From NCBI RefSeq assembly GCF_014779765.1, contig NZ_JACXZA010000005.1, positions 371,013 to 435,012 of the forward strand: DNA of 64,000 bases, in the 5' to 3' direction. Shown piece after piece: positions 1 through 9,070 of the stretch (the stretch's first letter is position 1; the number at the start of each line of letters is the position of its first letter). Under the pieces are notes generated by a model. That model searched no databases. It worked only from the letters and a program-made list of their open reading frames with translations, and had not been told where the DNA came from. A program made the position numbers and the translations under genes. The stretch is from Paenibacillus terricola. GTDB lineage: Bacteria > Bacillota > Bacilli > Paenibacillales > Paenibacillaceae.

Positions 1-717
1 CACCTTTGACGACTTGGGAACGTATGCCCGCTCTTGCCGCGCCTGCGCGGCAAAGCTCTGTGATCAATGTGCCTAGTAATGTTTCAGCGTTCGCATACTT
101 TGTTCTTTCGTGTCCACCTGTCTCCACCCATTGATGGTACTCGACTGCAGTCCTCTTGGGGCTTTGCCCCTGTGGACCCCATTCCACTTCCACTTCCACT
201 TCCTCTACCCACCCAAACCCTCCCTGCAAGGGAGGGCCCCAAAGGTCGTGTGACCTCTGGACTCCTCACAAGGACGCACCTTTGACGACTTGGGAACGTA
301 TGCCCGCTCTTGCCGCGCCTGCGCGGCAAAGCTCTGTGATCAATGTGCCTAGTAATGTTTCAGCGTTCGCATACTTTGTTCTTTCGTGTCCACCTGTCTC
401 CTCCCATTGATGGTACTCGACTGCAGTCCTCTTGGGGCTTTGCCCCTGTGGACCCCATTCCACTTCCACTTCCTCTACCCACCCAAACCCTCCCTGCAAG
501 GGAGGGCCCCAAAGGTCGTGTGACCTCTGGACTCCTCACAAGGACGCACCTTTGACTACTTGGGAACGTATGCCCGCTCTTGCCGCGCCTGCGCGGCAAA
601 GCTATTTGTTTACTGTGCCTAGTAATGTTTCAGCGTTCGCATACTTTGTTCTTTCGTGTCCACCTGTCTCCGCCCATTGATGGTACTCGACTGCAGTCCT
701 CTTGGGGCTTTGCCCCT
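1..717. repeat. Tandem array of about 276-bp noncoding repeats (three copies, last partial)
   Basis: Units begin at 1, 277 and 547 with the same phrase (CACCTTTGACGACTTGGGAA; the third has one change). Unit 1 is 276 bp and unit 2 is 270 bp. The 6-bp difference is one copy of a CACTTC hexamer in an internal microsatellite. Unit 3 matches to about 717, where it breaks off after GGGGCTTTGCCCC. Each unit carries several short inverted repeats, for example GCCGCGCCTGCGCGGC and CCCTCCCTGCAAGGGAGGG. The small ORFs in the units repeat with the array and have no ribosome-binding sites, so I treat it as noncoding. It starts at the window edge and may extend further left. Function unknown. Confidence 0.9.
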
Positions 718-993
718 TGGAGCCGTATCGAATCTCAGCGTTGCTATTTGCGCTTGAAGAGCTCAATTTGTGCTGTTAGGAACTCGGTTGGCGCTATTGG
801 GTCGGAGTTGGAGCTTCATAACAGAAAATCCATCATATAAGCGCGTTTGAGTTCGTTACAATTTGCCGAGACTGATTTGTTGCGAATAGCGCCTCCTCGG
901 TTCGTTAGAACGAGTGCTAGTTGAAGACGCATCCTGTGGGACAGCTTTCTTTCGAACACATTGCTAAGTTATCTGTGAGACTTCGACCCATTG
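718..993. other. Intergenic stretch with no recognisable gene
   Basis: This separates the repeat array from the 3' end of the Fe-S oxidoreductase gene. I see no ORF with a ribosome-binding site and no convincing terminator. Confidence 0.6.
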
Positions 994-3216
994 TTACTTG
1001 CCGCAGACGGATTCGGCGAGGAGTTCGGCGACGTCGCGGGCTGTGACGGTGTCGCGTTCGAGTTGGCGAAGGCCGTCCTCCATCATGGTCAGGCAATACG
1101 GGCAGCCGGAGCCGATGACTTCGGGCTCGGTAGCGAGCGCTTGAGTGACGCGTGCGACGTTGACGCGGACGCCGGCTTTTTCCTCCATCCACATCATGCC
1201 GCCTCCGGCACCGCAGCACATGGCGTTACGGCCGGAACGTTCCATCTCGACGATGGACACACCGGGTACAGCGCGCAGAATACGCCGAGGCGCTGCATAC
1301 GAACCGTTGTAGCGGCCCATGTAGCAGGAGTCGTGGTAGACGACGCGGGCATCAACATGTTTGACAGGTCGCAGCTTTCCTTCATCCAACAGCCTCGTTA
1401 ACAGCTCCGTATGATGGATCACCTCGACGTCGGATGGCAGGCCAAAATCAATGTATTCGTTGCGCATGGCATGAAACGTGTGCGGACACGCCGTCACGAT
1501 CTGGCGGATGTTATAGCGCTCGATCGTTGCAATGTTCTCCGCACACAGCTCCTGAAACAGCAGCTCGTTGCCAAGCCTTCGCGGCGTATCGCCAGAGTTG
1601 CGTTCCTCCGCGCCGAGCGTCGCGAATCGAACGCCCGCCGCGTCGAGAAGTTGAACGAGCGCAAACAGCACCTTGCGGCTGCGCACATCGTAAGCACCCA
1701 TCGAGCCTGCCCAAATGACCCAATCCGGCCGCTCGCCCCTCCGCTCGTAATCGCGCACCGTCTCGATCGTGATGCCAGTTTGCTCCTTGCACGCATCCAT
1801 CCAGGCTGAGCGATCAGCGCGCGGCAGCCCCCACGGGTTACCCTGACGCTCGATGTTTTGCATCGCGCGTTGGCCTTCGACCGGCAGGCGGCCTTCCATC
1901 AGGACGAGGTGACGACGCATGTCGATGATTTTGTCCACGTGCTCATTGCCAACCGGACATTGATCCTCGCAATTGCGGCAAGTCGTGCACGACCAGAGCT
2001 CCGACTCGGTCATGACGTCGCCTATCATCGCTACATCTTCGATTGCGGTGCCGGCGGCCTTTTGCCAAGACTCGGCTTGTGCCTCCATTGTTGGGGCGAT
2101 CGACGTATCCGCCGCATCACGGCTGCCATTCCAGATCGGCATCGACGCGCCCATCACGTGCACCTGCTGCTCATCCTTCGAATGTCCTGCCGCCCAAGCC
2201 CATGCAGGAACGTACGGCTGACGCTTAGTAACCGAAGCTCCCTTCTCCGTCAAATGATCACGCAGCTTCACAATCAGATGCATAGGCGACAGCAGCTTGC
2301 CGGTGTTAGAGGCCGGACACACATTCGTGCAGCGTCCACACTCGACGCACGCATACAGATCAAGCAGCTGCTTTCGGCGAAATTGATCGATCTGGCCGAC
2401 GCCGAAGGACTCGGCATTGTCATCCTCCAGATTGATAGGCTGGAGCGACCTTCTTGTCACTCCCCTTCCGAGCCAGAGATTGATAGGTGCGGTCAAAAGG
2501 TGAAAATGTTTCGACTGCGGCACATACACCAAGAATGCGAGCAGGACGAGCAAATGGAGCCACCAAGCGGTTTCATATCCGTATGACGCAGAATGCTCGG
2601 TGAAACCGATCGTCTTCAATAAGTCAGCAATCGCTGATGAGATCGGCGAATACTCCGCGCTGTGCGCCGTATCCGGTGAGGCGATCCGCCCAAAGCCAAG
2701 CGTCAGCAGCACCGTTATACATATGCCGCCGATGAACAAGGATACGACGGCAGGTTTTAGACCTCTTCGTAACCGCTCAAGCCGTTCCCCGTACCTGCGG
2801 AAAACGCCGTACAGCACAGCGACCAGCACGACCGCAACCGTTATTTCCTGCGATATGGCGAATGCATTCCAACGCGCATACGGCAGCAAATGGTCTGTCA
2901 GTCCTTCCCAAATAATCGCCAATGCGCCAAATTGCAGCACGATAAACCCGTAAAAAAGAAGTAAATGCATAACGCCGCTCCGAACATCCCTTAGCAGCTT
3001 CCGATGCCCGAACACCTGCCCAGCAACATCCGCCGTCTGCGCAACCGCTGACTTGCCGCTGCCGCCTTCACGTGGAGGCGAACGGAATTTGTCCTGACCC
3101 AGACGCATGTAAGAGACCCGATTCATCACAGCCAGCCCGAACCACCCAACCGCCAACCCTATCACGAACCCAAACAACAACCACCTAACCAGCTCGATTA
3201 CAAAATGGTCCGTCAA
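994..3216 (-). CDS. fadF: Membrane Fe-S ETF:menaquinone oxidoreductase (FadF/EMO family)
   Basis: A predicted 740-aa membrane protein. The N-terminal third has several hydrophobic helices like a NarI-type b-cytochrome. Next come two ferredoxin-type clusters (CVECGRCTNVCP and CTTCRNCEDQCP) and two cysteine-rich CCG regions (ending GCPYCLTMME; MCCGAGGGMMW in between). This is the architecture of Bacillus YwjF/FadF and of EtfAB:menaquinone oxidoreductases, which take electrons from reduced ETF into the quinone pool during acyl-CoA oxidation. The divergent etfB and etfA genes support that role. I chose a TTG start at 3216 because GAAGGGGGCGG lies just upstream and the protein then begins shortly before the first helix. 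An upstream ATG at 3318 is in frame but adds a polar stretch of 34 residues. The specific acyl-CoA dehydrogenase partner is not in the window. Confidence 0.85.
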   Translation of the reverse strand: MTDHFVIELVRWLLFGFVIGLAVGWFGLAVMNRVSYMRLGQDKFRSPPREGGSGKSAVAQTADVAGQVFGHRKLLRDVRSGVMHLLLFYGFIVLQFGALAIIWEGLTDHLLPYARWNAFAISQEITVAVVLVAVLYGVFRRYGERLERLRRGLKPAVVSLFIGGICITVLLTLGFGRIASPDTAHSAEYSPISSAIADLLKTIGFTEHSASYGYETAWWLHLLVLLAFLVYVPQSKHFHLLTAPINLWLGRGVTRRSLQPINLEDDNAESFGVGQIDQFRRKQLLDLYACVECGRCTNVCPASNTGKLLSPMHLIVKLRDHLTEKGASVTKRQPYVPAWAWAAGHSKDEQQVHVMGASMPIWNGSRDAADTSIAPTMEAQAESWQKAAGTAIEDVAMIGDVMTESELWSCTTCRNCEDQCPVGNEHVDKIIDMRRHLVLMEGRLPVEGQRAMQNIERQGNPWGLPRADRSAWMDACKEQTGITIETVRDYERRGERPDWVIWAGSMGAYDVRSRKVLFALVQLLDAAGVRFATLGAEERNSGDTPRRLGNELLFQELCAENIATIERYNIRQIVTACPHTFHAMRNEYIDFGLPSDVEVIHHTELLTRLLDEGKLRPVKHVDARVVYHDSCYMGRYNGSYAAPRRILRAVPGVSIVEMERSGRNAMCCGAGGGMMWMEEKAGVRVNVARVTQALATEPEVIGSGCPYCLTMMEDGLRQLERDTVTARDVAELLAESVCGK

Positions 3217-3466
3217 CGCAGCACCGCCCCCTTCAAGCGCTCGATTGCTAGGACAAGTCGTTGAAGCGCTTTCATGTCTGCGCGTTGTTCCAGTATATGA
3301 GTACCGCCCATTGAACATGCATTTGCGTCGCCTTCAAACGCCTGCATCGAGAAACTTGTCTATAGCGGACAAAGGTGCCCGCTAGTCTATTCGATGGTAC
3401 GAAGTCATATCGTAGCACTGATGGCTATCGATCGACCGAAACCGATCAGGAGGAGGCTGTACGACT

Positions 3467-4228
3467 ATGAATATCGTCGTGCTCGTGAAGCAAACGTTCG
3501 ATACCGAGGAGAAAATCATCGTCCAAGGCGGCACGGTGTCGCAGGATGGTGTGAAGCTGATCGTCAATCCGTATGATGAATATGCGCTGGAAGAGGCGCT
3601 GCGACTGCGGGAGAAGCATGGGGGTACGGTTACCGCCATTACGTGCGGCAACGAGCAAAGCACGGAGGCGCTCCGCACCGCGCTTGCGATGGGAGCCGAT
3701 GAGGCGATACGGCTGGAGATAGAGCCTGGCGATGACAGCGCTTCGCTCGCCGCAGCAATCGCTGCCGTCGTGCAGCCGCTAAAGCCGGATCTGCTGCTTG
3801 CGGGTTTGTTCGCGGTCGATACAGGCTCGGGCAGCGTCGCGCTGCAAGTCGCGGAACGGCTGGGGCTCCCTCATGCTTCAGCTGTTGTGAAGCTGGAGGT
3901 TAACGGCAGCACACTTATTGCCGACCGAGACGTTGAGGGCGACACGGCTACCGTGGAGGTGCCGCTGCCTGCACTCGTCACAGCCCAGCAGGGGCTCAAT
4001 GAGCCGCGCTATCCATCTCTGCCCGGCATCATGAAGGCGAAGCGCAAGCCGCTGCGCGTTGTCAGCCGCATCGAGCTGGGACCAGATGCGGCTGCACCAG
4101 CCACGCAGCGGCTATCGGTCGAGACGGTGCCTCCGCGGGCAGCCGGCAAACGGCTCGGCGGCGGTACGCCAGCCGAACTGGCAGCACAGCTTGCGAAGCT
4201 GCTGCATGAAGAGGCTAAAGTGCTGTAG
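3467..4228 (+). CDS. etfB: Electron transfer flavoprotein subunit beta
   Basis: 253 aa, the usual length for EtfB. It opens with MNIVVLVKQTFDTEEKI and contains the family segments NPYDEYALEEALRL and LPALVTAQQGLNEPRYPSL. EtfB binds AMP and pairs with EtfA to carry electrons from acyl-CoA dehydrogenases. A strong site (AGGAGGAGG) precedes the ATG. It is divergent from the Fe-S ETF:quinone oxidoreductase gene, and the 250-bp gap must hold both promoters. Unusually, etfA follows only after 223 bp rather than directly. Confidence 0.95.
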   Translation: MNIVVLVKQTFDTEEKIIVQGGTVSQDGVKLIVNPYDEYALEEALRLREKHGGTVTAITCGNEQSTEALRTALAMGADEAIRLEIEPGDDSASLAAAIAAVVQPLKPDLLLAGLFAVDTGSGSVALQVAERLGLPHASAVVKLEVNGSTLIADRDVEGDTATVEVPLPALVTAQQGLNEPRYPSLPGIMKAKRKPLRVVSRIELGPDAAAPATQRLSVETVPPRAAGKRLGGGTPAELAAQLAKLLHEEAKVL

Positions 4229-4451
4229 AGGCGGTGCCACACAAGCAGGAATTAGGTGAAGCGATTCCTACGAATGTGCAGCCTCTTGAGGCTTAAGCGG
4301 CCAATGATGTTCGGAATCTGTACATTTGCATCTTACAGCCACTCCATGGCCGAGGCAAACCGACCGATAACAGCTGCTGATGCTGTGCTGCGTCATACTT
4401 TTGCTCGAAAACAACGAATCTCATCATCCATCCGCAAGGAGGTCACCATAT
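4229..4451 (+). other. Unusual 223-bp spacer between etfB and etfA
   Basis: etfB and etfA normally abut. This spacer has no supported ORF, no T-tract terminator that I can see and no repeat seen elsewhere in the window. The overlapping reading frame that runs through it continues out of frame into etfA and lacks a good ribosome-binding site. Confidence 0.5.
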
Positions 4452-5456
4452 ATGAGCATAAACTGCCTAGTCTACGCAGAATGCAAAGATGGCAAGCTCC
4501 GCCGCGTCGCGCTCGAAGCGCTTGGCGCTGCGCGGCAGCTTGCCGCAGACAGCGGTGCTGTGCACGCGCTGCTCGCCGGCGCGGACAGCACCGCGCTCGC
4601 CGAGGCTGCGGCGGAGCTTGCCTCGCGCGGCGCGGCCGTCGTGCACATCGCCGACGACGCGGCGCTGCGAGACGGCGCGCCCGAGGCGGTGCAGGCAGCC
4701 ATCGCCGCCGCTATTGCCGCGGCGCGGCCAGACGCGGTGCTGCTCGGCCACACCGCGCTCGGGCGCGAAGTCGCGCCCCGCGTGGCCGCTGCCATCGGCG
4801 CGGGCCACGCCGCCGACGTCACCGCCATCGTAACGACTGGCGATGGCGGTGACGTTGTATTCGCGCGGCCGCTCTACGCCGGCAAAGCCGTCGAGCGGCT
4901 GCGCATTGCCCCTGGCGCACCGATGGTCATCTCGGTGCGCCCGAACAACCTGCCGCCAGCGGAAACGCTGCCGGCAGGAGCCGCGCCTGGCGCGGTGTCG
5001 GCGCTGGCTTACAGCGCGCCGACGCTCTGGACGACGGTACGTTCCGTCGTCCGCAAGACGACCGGCGCCGTCGACTTGGCTGAAGCCGACATCATCGTCT
5101 CCGGCGGCCGCGGCGTGCGCAGCTCCGATGGATTCGCACCGCTGCAAGAGCTCGCCTCGCTGCTCGGCGGCGCGGTCGGAGCCTCCCGCGGCGCCTGCGA
5201 TGCAGGCTACTGCGACTACGCGCTGCAGATCGGCCAGACCGGCAAGGTTGTCACGCCGCAGCTGTATATCGCCTGCGGCATCAGCGGCGCGATCCAGCAT
5301 CTCGCCGGCATGAGCGGCTCCCGCGTTATCGTCGCCGTCAACAAAGACCCGGATGCGCCGATCTTCGGCGTCGCGGACTACGGCGTCGTTGGCGACCTGT
5401 TCGATATCGTGCCGCTGCTCACCGGCGAGTTCCGCCGCATACTCGGCGCGAGCTGA
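4452..5456 (+). CDS. etfA: Electron transfer flavoprotein subunit alpha
   Basis: 334 aa. The C-terminal FAD-binding domain shows [41 protein letters not shown] and [19 protein letters not shown], all typical of EtfA. I chose the ATG at 4452, preceded by AAGGAGG, over the upstream in-frame ATG at 4380. The N-terminal domain is very alanine-rich, and the gene is clearly more GC-rich than its neighbours, with runs of GCG/CGC codons from about 4500 to 5000. This could reflect codon drift or a separate origin. A terminator follows at 5505. Confidence 0.95.
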   Translation: MSINCLVYAECKDGKLRRVALEALGAARQLAADSGAVHALLAGADSTALAEAAAELASRGAAVVHIADDAALRDGAPEAVQAAIAAAIAAARPDAVLLGHTALGREVAPRVAAAIGAGHAADVTAIVTTGDGGDVVFARPLYAGKAVERLRIAPGAPMVISVRPNNLPPAETLPAGAAPGAVSALAYSAPTLWTTVRSVVRKTTGAVDLAEADIIVSGGRGVRSSDGFAPLQELASLLGGAVGASRGACDAGYCDYALQIGQTGKVVTPQLYIACGISGAIQHLAGMSGSRVIVAVNKDPDAPIFGVADYGVVGDLFDIVPLLTGEFRRILGAS

Positions 5457-5504
5457 CTGTCTAGCACTCTGCCCCAAATTACTTAGCTATATCAACAAAA
5501 AAAT

Positions 5505-5544
5505 GCCACAAGCGGCTCATCTTGAGCCGCTTGCGGCTATTTTA
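5505..5544 (+). terminator. Rho-independent terminator after etfA
   Basis: AAGCGGCTCA (5510-5519) pairs with TGAGCCGCTT (5523-5532), extended by GCC/GGC, and a T-rich tail follows. It ends the etfBA transcript and faces the convergent lipoprotein gene. Confidence 0.75.
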
Positions 5545-5580
5545 AACAGCTTTGTCTGCCGATTGCTGAAGAGGTATCCC

Positions 5581-5949
5581 TTAAGAAGCTTGCGTATAAA
5601 CCGCGTATCCCCATTCTCCCAGATAGATGAGCTCATGGGTCAACGACGGATTGCCGTTGATATACATATTAAACACCGCGTTCTCGCCTTCCCCTAGCTG
5701 CGTGTATACACCATCTTTACATGTCAAATACCCTAATTTCATCCCCGGTTCAGCAGCTTCATCCTTCGTCGCCTTCAGCTCATACTTCTTGTTCGACCAA
5801 TCGATGAAGCGAGGCGGCACACTGCAGCCCTCCCCATTCAGCTCCTGATTTGGCATCGCATCCGCTTGTTCTTGCTCTCTCGATGAACCGCATCCCGTCA
5901 ACGATACACACACCAGCAGTACAAGAAGCGCCAGCCTGTATGGTGTCAT
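5581..5949 (-). CDS. Small predicted lipoprotein, function unknown
   Basis: 122 aa from the ATG at 5949, which follows GGGAGG. The N-terminus is a lipoprotein signal: a basic start, hydrophobic run LALLVLLVCVSL and lipobox LTGC, so the mature protein should be anchored outside the membrane by its Cys. The rest is soluble and has no motif I recognise. It lies 47 bp downstream of a secreted stalk-domain protein on the same strand and could be its partner. The longer frame starting at 5973 lacks a ribosome-binding site. Confidence 0.75.
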   Translation of the reverse strand: MTPYRLALLVLLVCVSLTGCGSSREQEQADAMPNQELNGEGCSVPPRFIDWSNKKYELKATKDEAAEPGMKLGYLTCKDGVYTQLGEGENAVFNMYINGNPSLTHELIYLGEWGYAVYTQAS

Positions 5950-5996
5950 CCGAATTGCCTCCCTCTGATACACAGCTCAGCCATATACTCGCTGTT

Positions 5997-7283
5997 TCAT
6001 GACAACTGCAAGGTATATCGAAGCTCGGTAATACGATCTTCCGTGTACGGAATGCTGTCATGCAAGGTCTCATGAGAGAAGATCAGCACATTACCATCTC
6101 TTCGCTCGAATGCAATCCGATCACCCTGGTATTTAAAATCTGTCGGTTCGGTCTTCCACCTATTCATCATCTCGACTTCATCTTGCGGCAGCAGCTCCTT
6201 GTACAGCTCTGTCACAGTCCCGGCGTTCATATCGACCAGAAGCATATCGTAGGTGCTGTAAGGCTTGACCAAAGCGATACGCTCCTCCACCGATACATAT
6301 TCCAGCGTGAACGCTTTATCAAAGGAATAACCCGGCTTATCTACTGTCAACTGCTCATTCACTAACTTCAGAAGATCGATACGCGCAGTCAGTCGGCCAT
6401 TCGGCTGAACGAGCTGAAGCTCAGTGCCATTCATCATAGCAGCGATTCCCCCTCCAGCCTCCGCGTACTGTATCGGTTGTACACCGAGATAATGAACGAA
6501 CGATTCGCGAACCAGCATGCCACGGTACACGATGAGCCGGTACTCGTCATTATTCAGTTTAAGCGTCGGCGACCCATAGTTGTGGTTGATAGACAGCAAG
6601 GTTGAATTCTCTGCCAGCTCAGTTATCCGAATGGAATACTGGTCGCCTGCCCGAACCTTCGATCGTCCGATCTGATGCGGCATTTCGCTTCCGGCCGCCG
6701 TATAGACGATGCCATTATCTCGCCGTACCCAGTAGGTGCCCGAATCTCCCGCTATTACCATGCTTCTCACGGTATAAGCGATCGTTAATTTCCCTTGCGC
6801 ATCAACGTTGACCGTTCCTCCTGCCCAGCTGACCACATCACGAAGAGGCAGGTATTGGACGCCATTTTGAACAAAAGAGGCTCCTGACATCTTCCGCTTT
6901 ACTCCGTTCATAACCGCATAACGTGAGCCCATCGACAAGCTTAACGTGTGATTAGGCCCTGATACTTGTATGGAACCGGAAGGTGTACCCACCCTCCAGA
7001 CCAAATCGCGCAGCATCGCAGCCAGCTGAGACTGGGATATATAGGTGACGCCTTGACGTACGATTATCGACGAATCCTTAGTCTGCAAATTGCAGCTCCA
7101 CACCTCAGATGTAAGAGCTGCAGCAGGGATCTCCCCCTCAACAATACGAGCCGAAACTGATGCCCCAGCTGACGTTTCCTTGACCACCCCCGCCGAAGCG
7201 TTTGCCGACTGACCCGCTATCAGCAGCAGCATTCCCATAAGCATGATAGCAGCCGGCCATTTCATCCTCATTCTCCACTCCAT
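5997..7283 (-). CDS. Secreted protein with copper-amine-oxidase N-terminal-like (stalk) domain
   Basis: 428 aa with a signal peptide (WPAAIMLMGMLLLIAG, cleavage near SANASA). Residues about 75-170 form the repeat typical of the copper amine oxidase N-terminal domain: VRQGVTYISQSQLAAML, then VMNGVKRKMSGASFVQNGV and QYLPLRDVVSWAGGTV. In Paenibacillaceae this domain is a common cell-surface module and does not itself imply oxidase activity. The C-terminal 250 residues are beta-rich and unassigned. Start ATG at 7283 has AAAGGTGAG upstream. It probably forms a unit with the lipoprotein gene downstream. Confidence 0.75.
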   Translation of the reverse strand: MEWRMRMKWPAAIMLMGMLLLIAGQSANASAGVVKETSAGASVSARIVEGEIPAAALTSEVWSCNLQTKDSSIIVRQGVTYISQSQLAAMLRDLVWRVGTPSGSIQVSGPNHTLSLSMGSRYAVMNGVKRKMSGASFVQNGVQYLPLRDVVSWAGGTVNVDAQGKLTIAYTVRSMVIAGDSGTYWVRRDNGIVYTAAGSEMPHQIGRSKVRAGDQYSIRITELAENSTLLSINHNYGSPTLKLNNDEYRLIVYRGMLVRESFVHYLGVQPIQYAEAGGGIAAMMNGTELQLVQPNGRLTARIDLLKLVNEQLTVDKPGYSFDKAFTLEYVSVEERIALVKPYSTYDMLLVDMNAGTVTELYKELLPQDEVEMMNRWKTEPTDFKYQGDRIAFERRDGNVLIFSHETLHDSIPYTEDRITELRYTLQLS

Positions 7284-7539
7284 GAGTTCCGCTCACCTTT
7301 CCTGATTACAAGGTCACATACACGTTCAACAATGATAGACGTAACCATCATGGAAAAGTTATACATTTCGTAAAATTTTCTCATCCTACCTTCTTCCATC
7401 GCCCACTCTATTTATTGTAATTAATTATAAACAAAATAGGTTCTATATATTAGACCAATAACCAAAACCTCCTCTACAATAAATCCATCAAGTCTCCCAA
7501 TGATGAAGAAACTATCCCACCTGTTAGGAGGTATGTGCA

Positions 7540-8091
7540 TTGTCCGTTTACGATTATCCGATTAACACGATCGATGGAACATCACTCGACTGGTCCCGCT
7601 TCAAGAACCAAGTATTGCTCATTGTGAATACAGCCAGTAAGTGCGGCTACTCGCGGCAGTTTGCCGGACTTCAACAGCTCTACGTGGACTATCGGGAGCA
7701 AGGATTTACCGTACTCGGTTTTCCATGCAACCAGTTCAACAGCAAAGAACCAGGCGACCATAACGAGATCAACGCCTATTGCGAGCAGAACTTCGGCGTG
7801 ACATTCCCTCTGTCCGAGAAAATCGAGGTAAGAGGTTCATCCGCGCATCCGCTGTTTCAATACTTAACGGAAACAGCCCCTTTTCAAGGATTCGATCTCG
7901 GCACGCAAGGCGGCGAGTGGATGAACCATTTTCTGCAGGAGAAGTATCCCGACATCCTCGAAGGCTGCGGCATCAAATGGAACTTCACGAAGTTTCTCAT
8001 CGATCGCAGCGGCCAGGTGTTTCGCCGATACGAACCAACGATTGAACCAGCGGAGATAGAAGCCGACCTTCAGCGGCTGCTTGCCCAGTAA
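7540..8091 (+). CDS. gpx: Glutathione peroxidase family thiol peroxidase
   Basis: 183 aa, family length. It contains the peroxidatic Cys35 in NTASKCGYS, the GFPCNQF motif with a second Cys, and WNFTKFLIDRSGQVFRRYEPT, all signatures of the GPx family. As in most bacteria, Cys replaces selenocysteine, and such enzymes usually use thioredoxin. The start is TTG at 7540, placed by the GGAGG site at 7527-7531. A hairpin-free gap of 68 bp separates it from the convergent anchored protein gene. Confidence 0.92.
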   Translation: MSVYDYPINTIDGTSLDWSRFKNQVLLIVNTASKCGYSRQFAGLQQLYVDYREQGFTVLGFPCNQFNSKEPGDHNEINAYCEQNFGVTFPLSEKIEVRGSSAHPLFQYLTETAPFQGFDLGTQGGEWMNHFLQEKYPDILEGCGIKWNFTKFLIDRSGQVFRRYEPTIEPAEIEADLQRLLAQ

Positions 8092-8159
8092 TATTTTAGA
8101 CCACACAAAGAGGTGCCCGTCGATCAGGTCTTCCCTGTTCAACTGCACCTCCTGCCTAA

Positions 8160-8861
8160 CTATCCCTCATTCAATCCGCTATCATCCGATGTAGAACGAT
8201 CGTACGCCACCGTCTCTTTCGTCCCATCCGCATACTCCAAATCAATAGAGTCAATCGTAATAGAGTTCAATGCGCTCTGATATGTAAACCGATTGAAAAC
8301 AACGATCTCTTCACCTGGCTCGACAGGCCCGACATACTTAACCTGGAACGTACTTTTAGCCGAGTGCCGATCATACGATGGATCGCCTACCGCATTATAA
8401 GTACTTACATTGAGCGTATAATAATTGATTTTCTTTCCGGACAAATTGTTGGCGAACCAGGACAACGTAATGCCGTCCGCTGAATTTCTTCCGAATTTAA
8501 AATCAGTCGGCTCCGAGAAACGCTCGCTTGCCTTAGCCGTTTCGTGATCTATTATGTTGCCTGTATCATTATCCGATGGAAAATCCGATTCTTCCGGCGC
8601 CGCGCTCTCAGACGCCACCTTCTCTCCCGCATCCAGCCCTGCTTCTTTAATGCCTGGGTCATCCTCTGGCGTCTCGACAATTGGAGCTGCGCTTGGTGCA
8701 GATGGCTCCTCTGCAATCGGACTCTTCTGTTCTCCAATCTTCACGACGCTATCTCCAAGGTTCAAGGCCGACTTCACGTTATCGGACATTTGAACGCCGG
8801 CAAAAAAAGCGACGAGCACAACGATAAGAAATAATAATGCAATATTCACTTTACCAATCAT
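8160..8861 (-). CDS. Membrane-anchored extracellular protein of unknown function
   Basis: 233 aa. One N-terminal transmembrane helix (NIALLFLIVVLVAFFAGV) is followed by an acidic Ser/Pro/Glu/Ala-rich linker (residues about 45-105) and a C-terminal beta-rich domain of about 110 residues (ITLSWFANNLSGKKINYYTL through DLEYADGTKETV). The domain resembles small extracellular beta-sandwich domains of the DUF5780 type, but I am not certain. No catalytic motif is visible. Stand-alone gene between convergent gpx and an ABC exporter operon. Confidence 0.65.
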   Translation of the reverse strand: MIGKVNIALLFLIVVLVAFFAGVQMSDNVKSALNLGDSVVKIGEQKSPIAEEPSAPSAAPIVETPEDDPGIKEAGLDAGEKVASESAAPEESDFPSDNDTGNIIDHETAKASERFSEPTDFKFGRNSADGITLSWFANNLSGKKINYYTLNVSTYNAVGDPSYDRHSAKSTFQVKYVGPVEPGEEIVVFNRFTYQSALNSITIDSIDLEYADGTKETVAYDRSTSDDSGLNEG

Positions 8862-9009
8862 ATGGAAGCCCCACTTATCTGTTTTTACTCATCCTATACA
8901 ATTATTCCATCTATTAAAAGTTAAATTGTGGAAACAGATAAATCTGTTGTCAAATCCTACTGCCTTATGATATATTCTCCTTCCGCTCTCTACGCACTTT
9001 CACCTAAAC

Positions 9010-9042
9010 GAGGTTGTTCAAAAAGTCCGCTTTTGAACTCGC
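9010..9042 (+). repeat. Short copy of the GTTCAAAAAG palindromic repeat family
   Basis: GTTCAAAA-7nt-TTTTGAAC forms perfect 8-bp arms, flanked by GAGGTT on the left and CTCGC on the right. It sits just upstream of the ABC permease gene. Other members lie at 13121, 29226, 40918 and 61801. Confidence 0.8.
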
Positions 9043-9070
9043 ACTTAACAGGATGGAGGTGTTTCTTGTC

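Noticed and set aside
1-717. Possible CRISPR array
   Set aside because: Units are about 276 bp and near-identical along their whole length, with no unique spacers or nearby cas genes.
67-840. Overlapping small ORFs of 70-86 aa in the tandem repeats (both strands)
   Set aside because: They repeat with the array, share no ribosome-binding site and occur on both strands, so they follow repeat composition and are not genes.
4467-5477. 336-aa ORF antisense to etfA
   Set aside because: GC-rich genes create long antisense frames. The etfA product has all expected motifs and a ribosome-binding site, while this frame has none.
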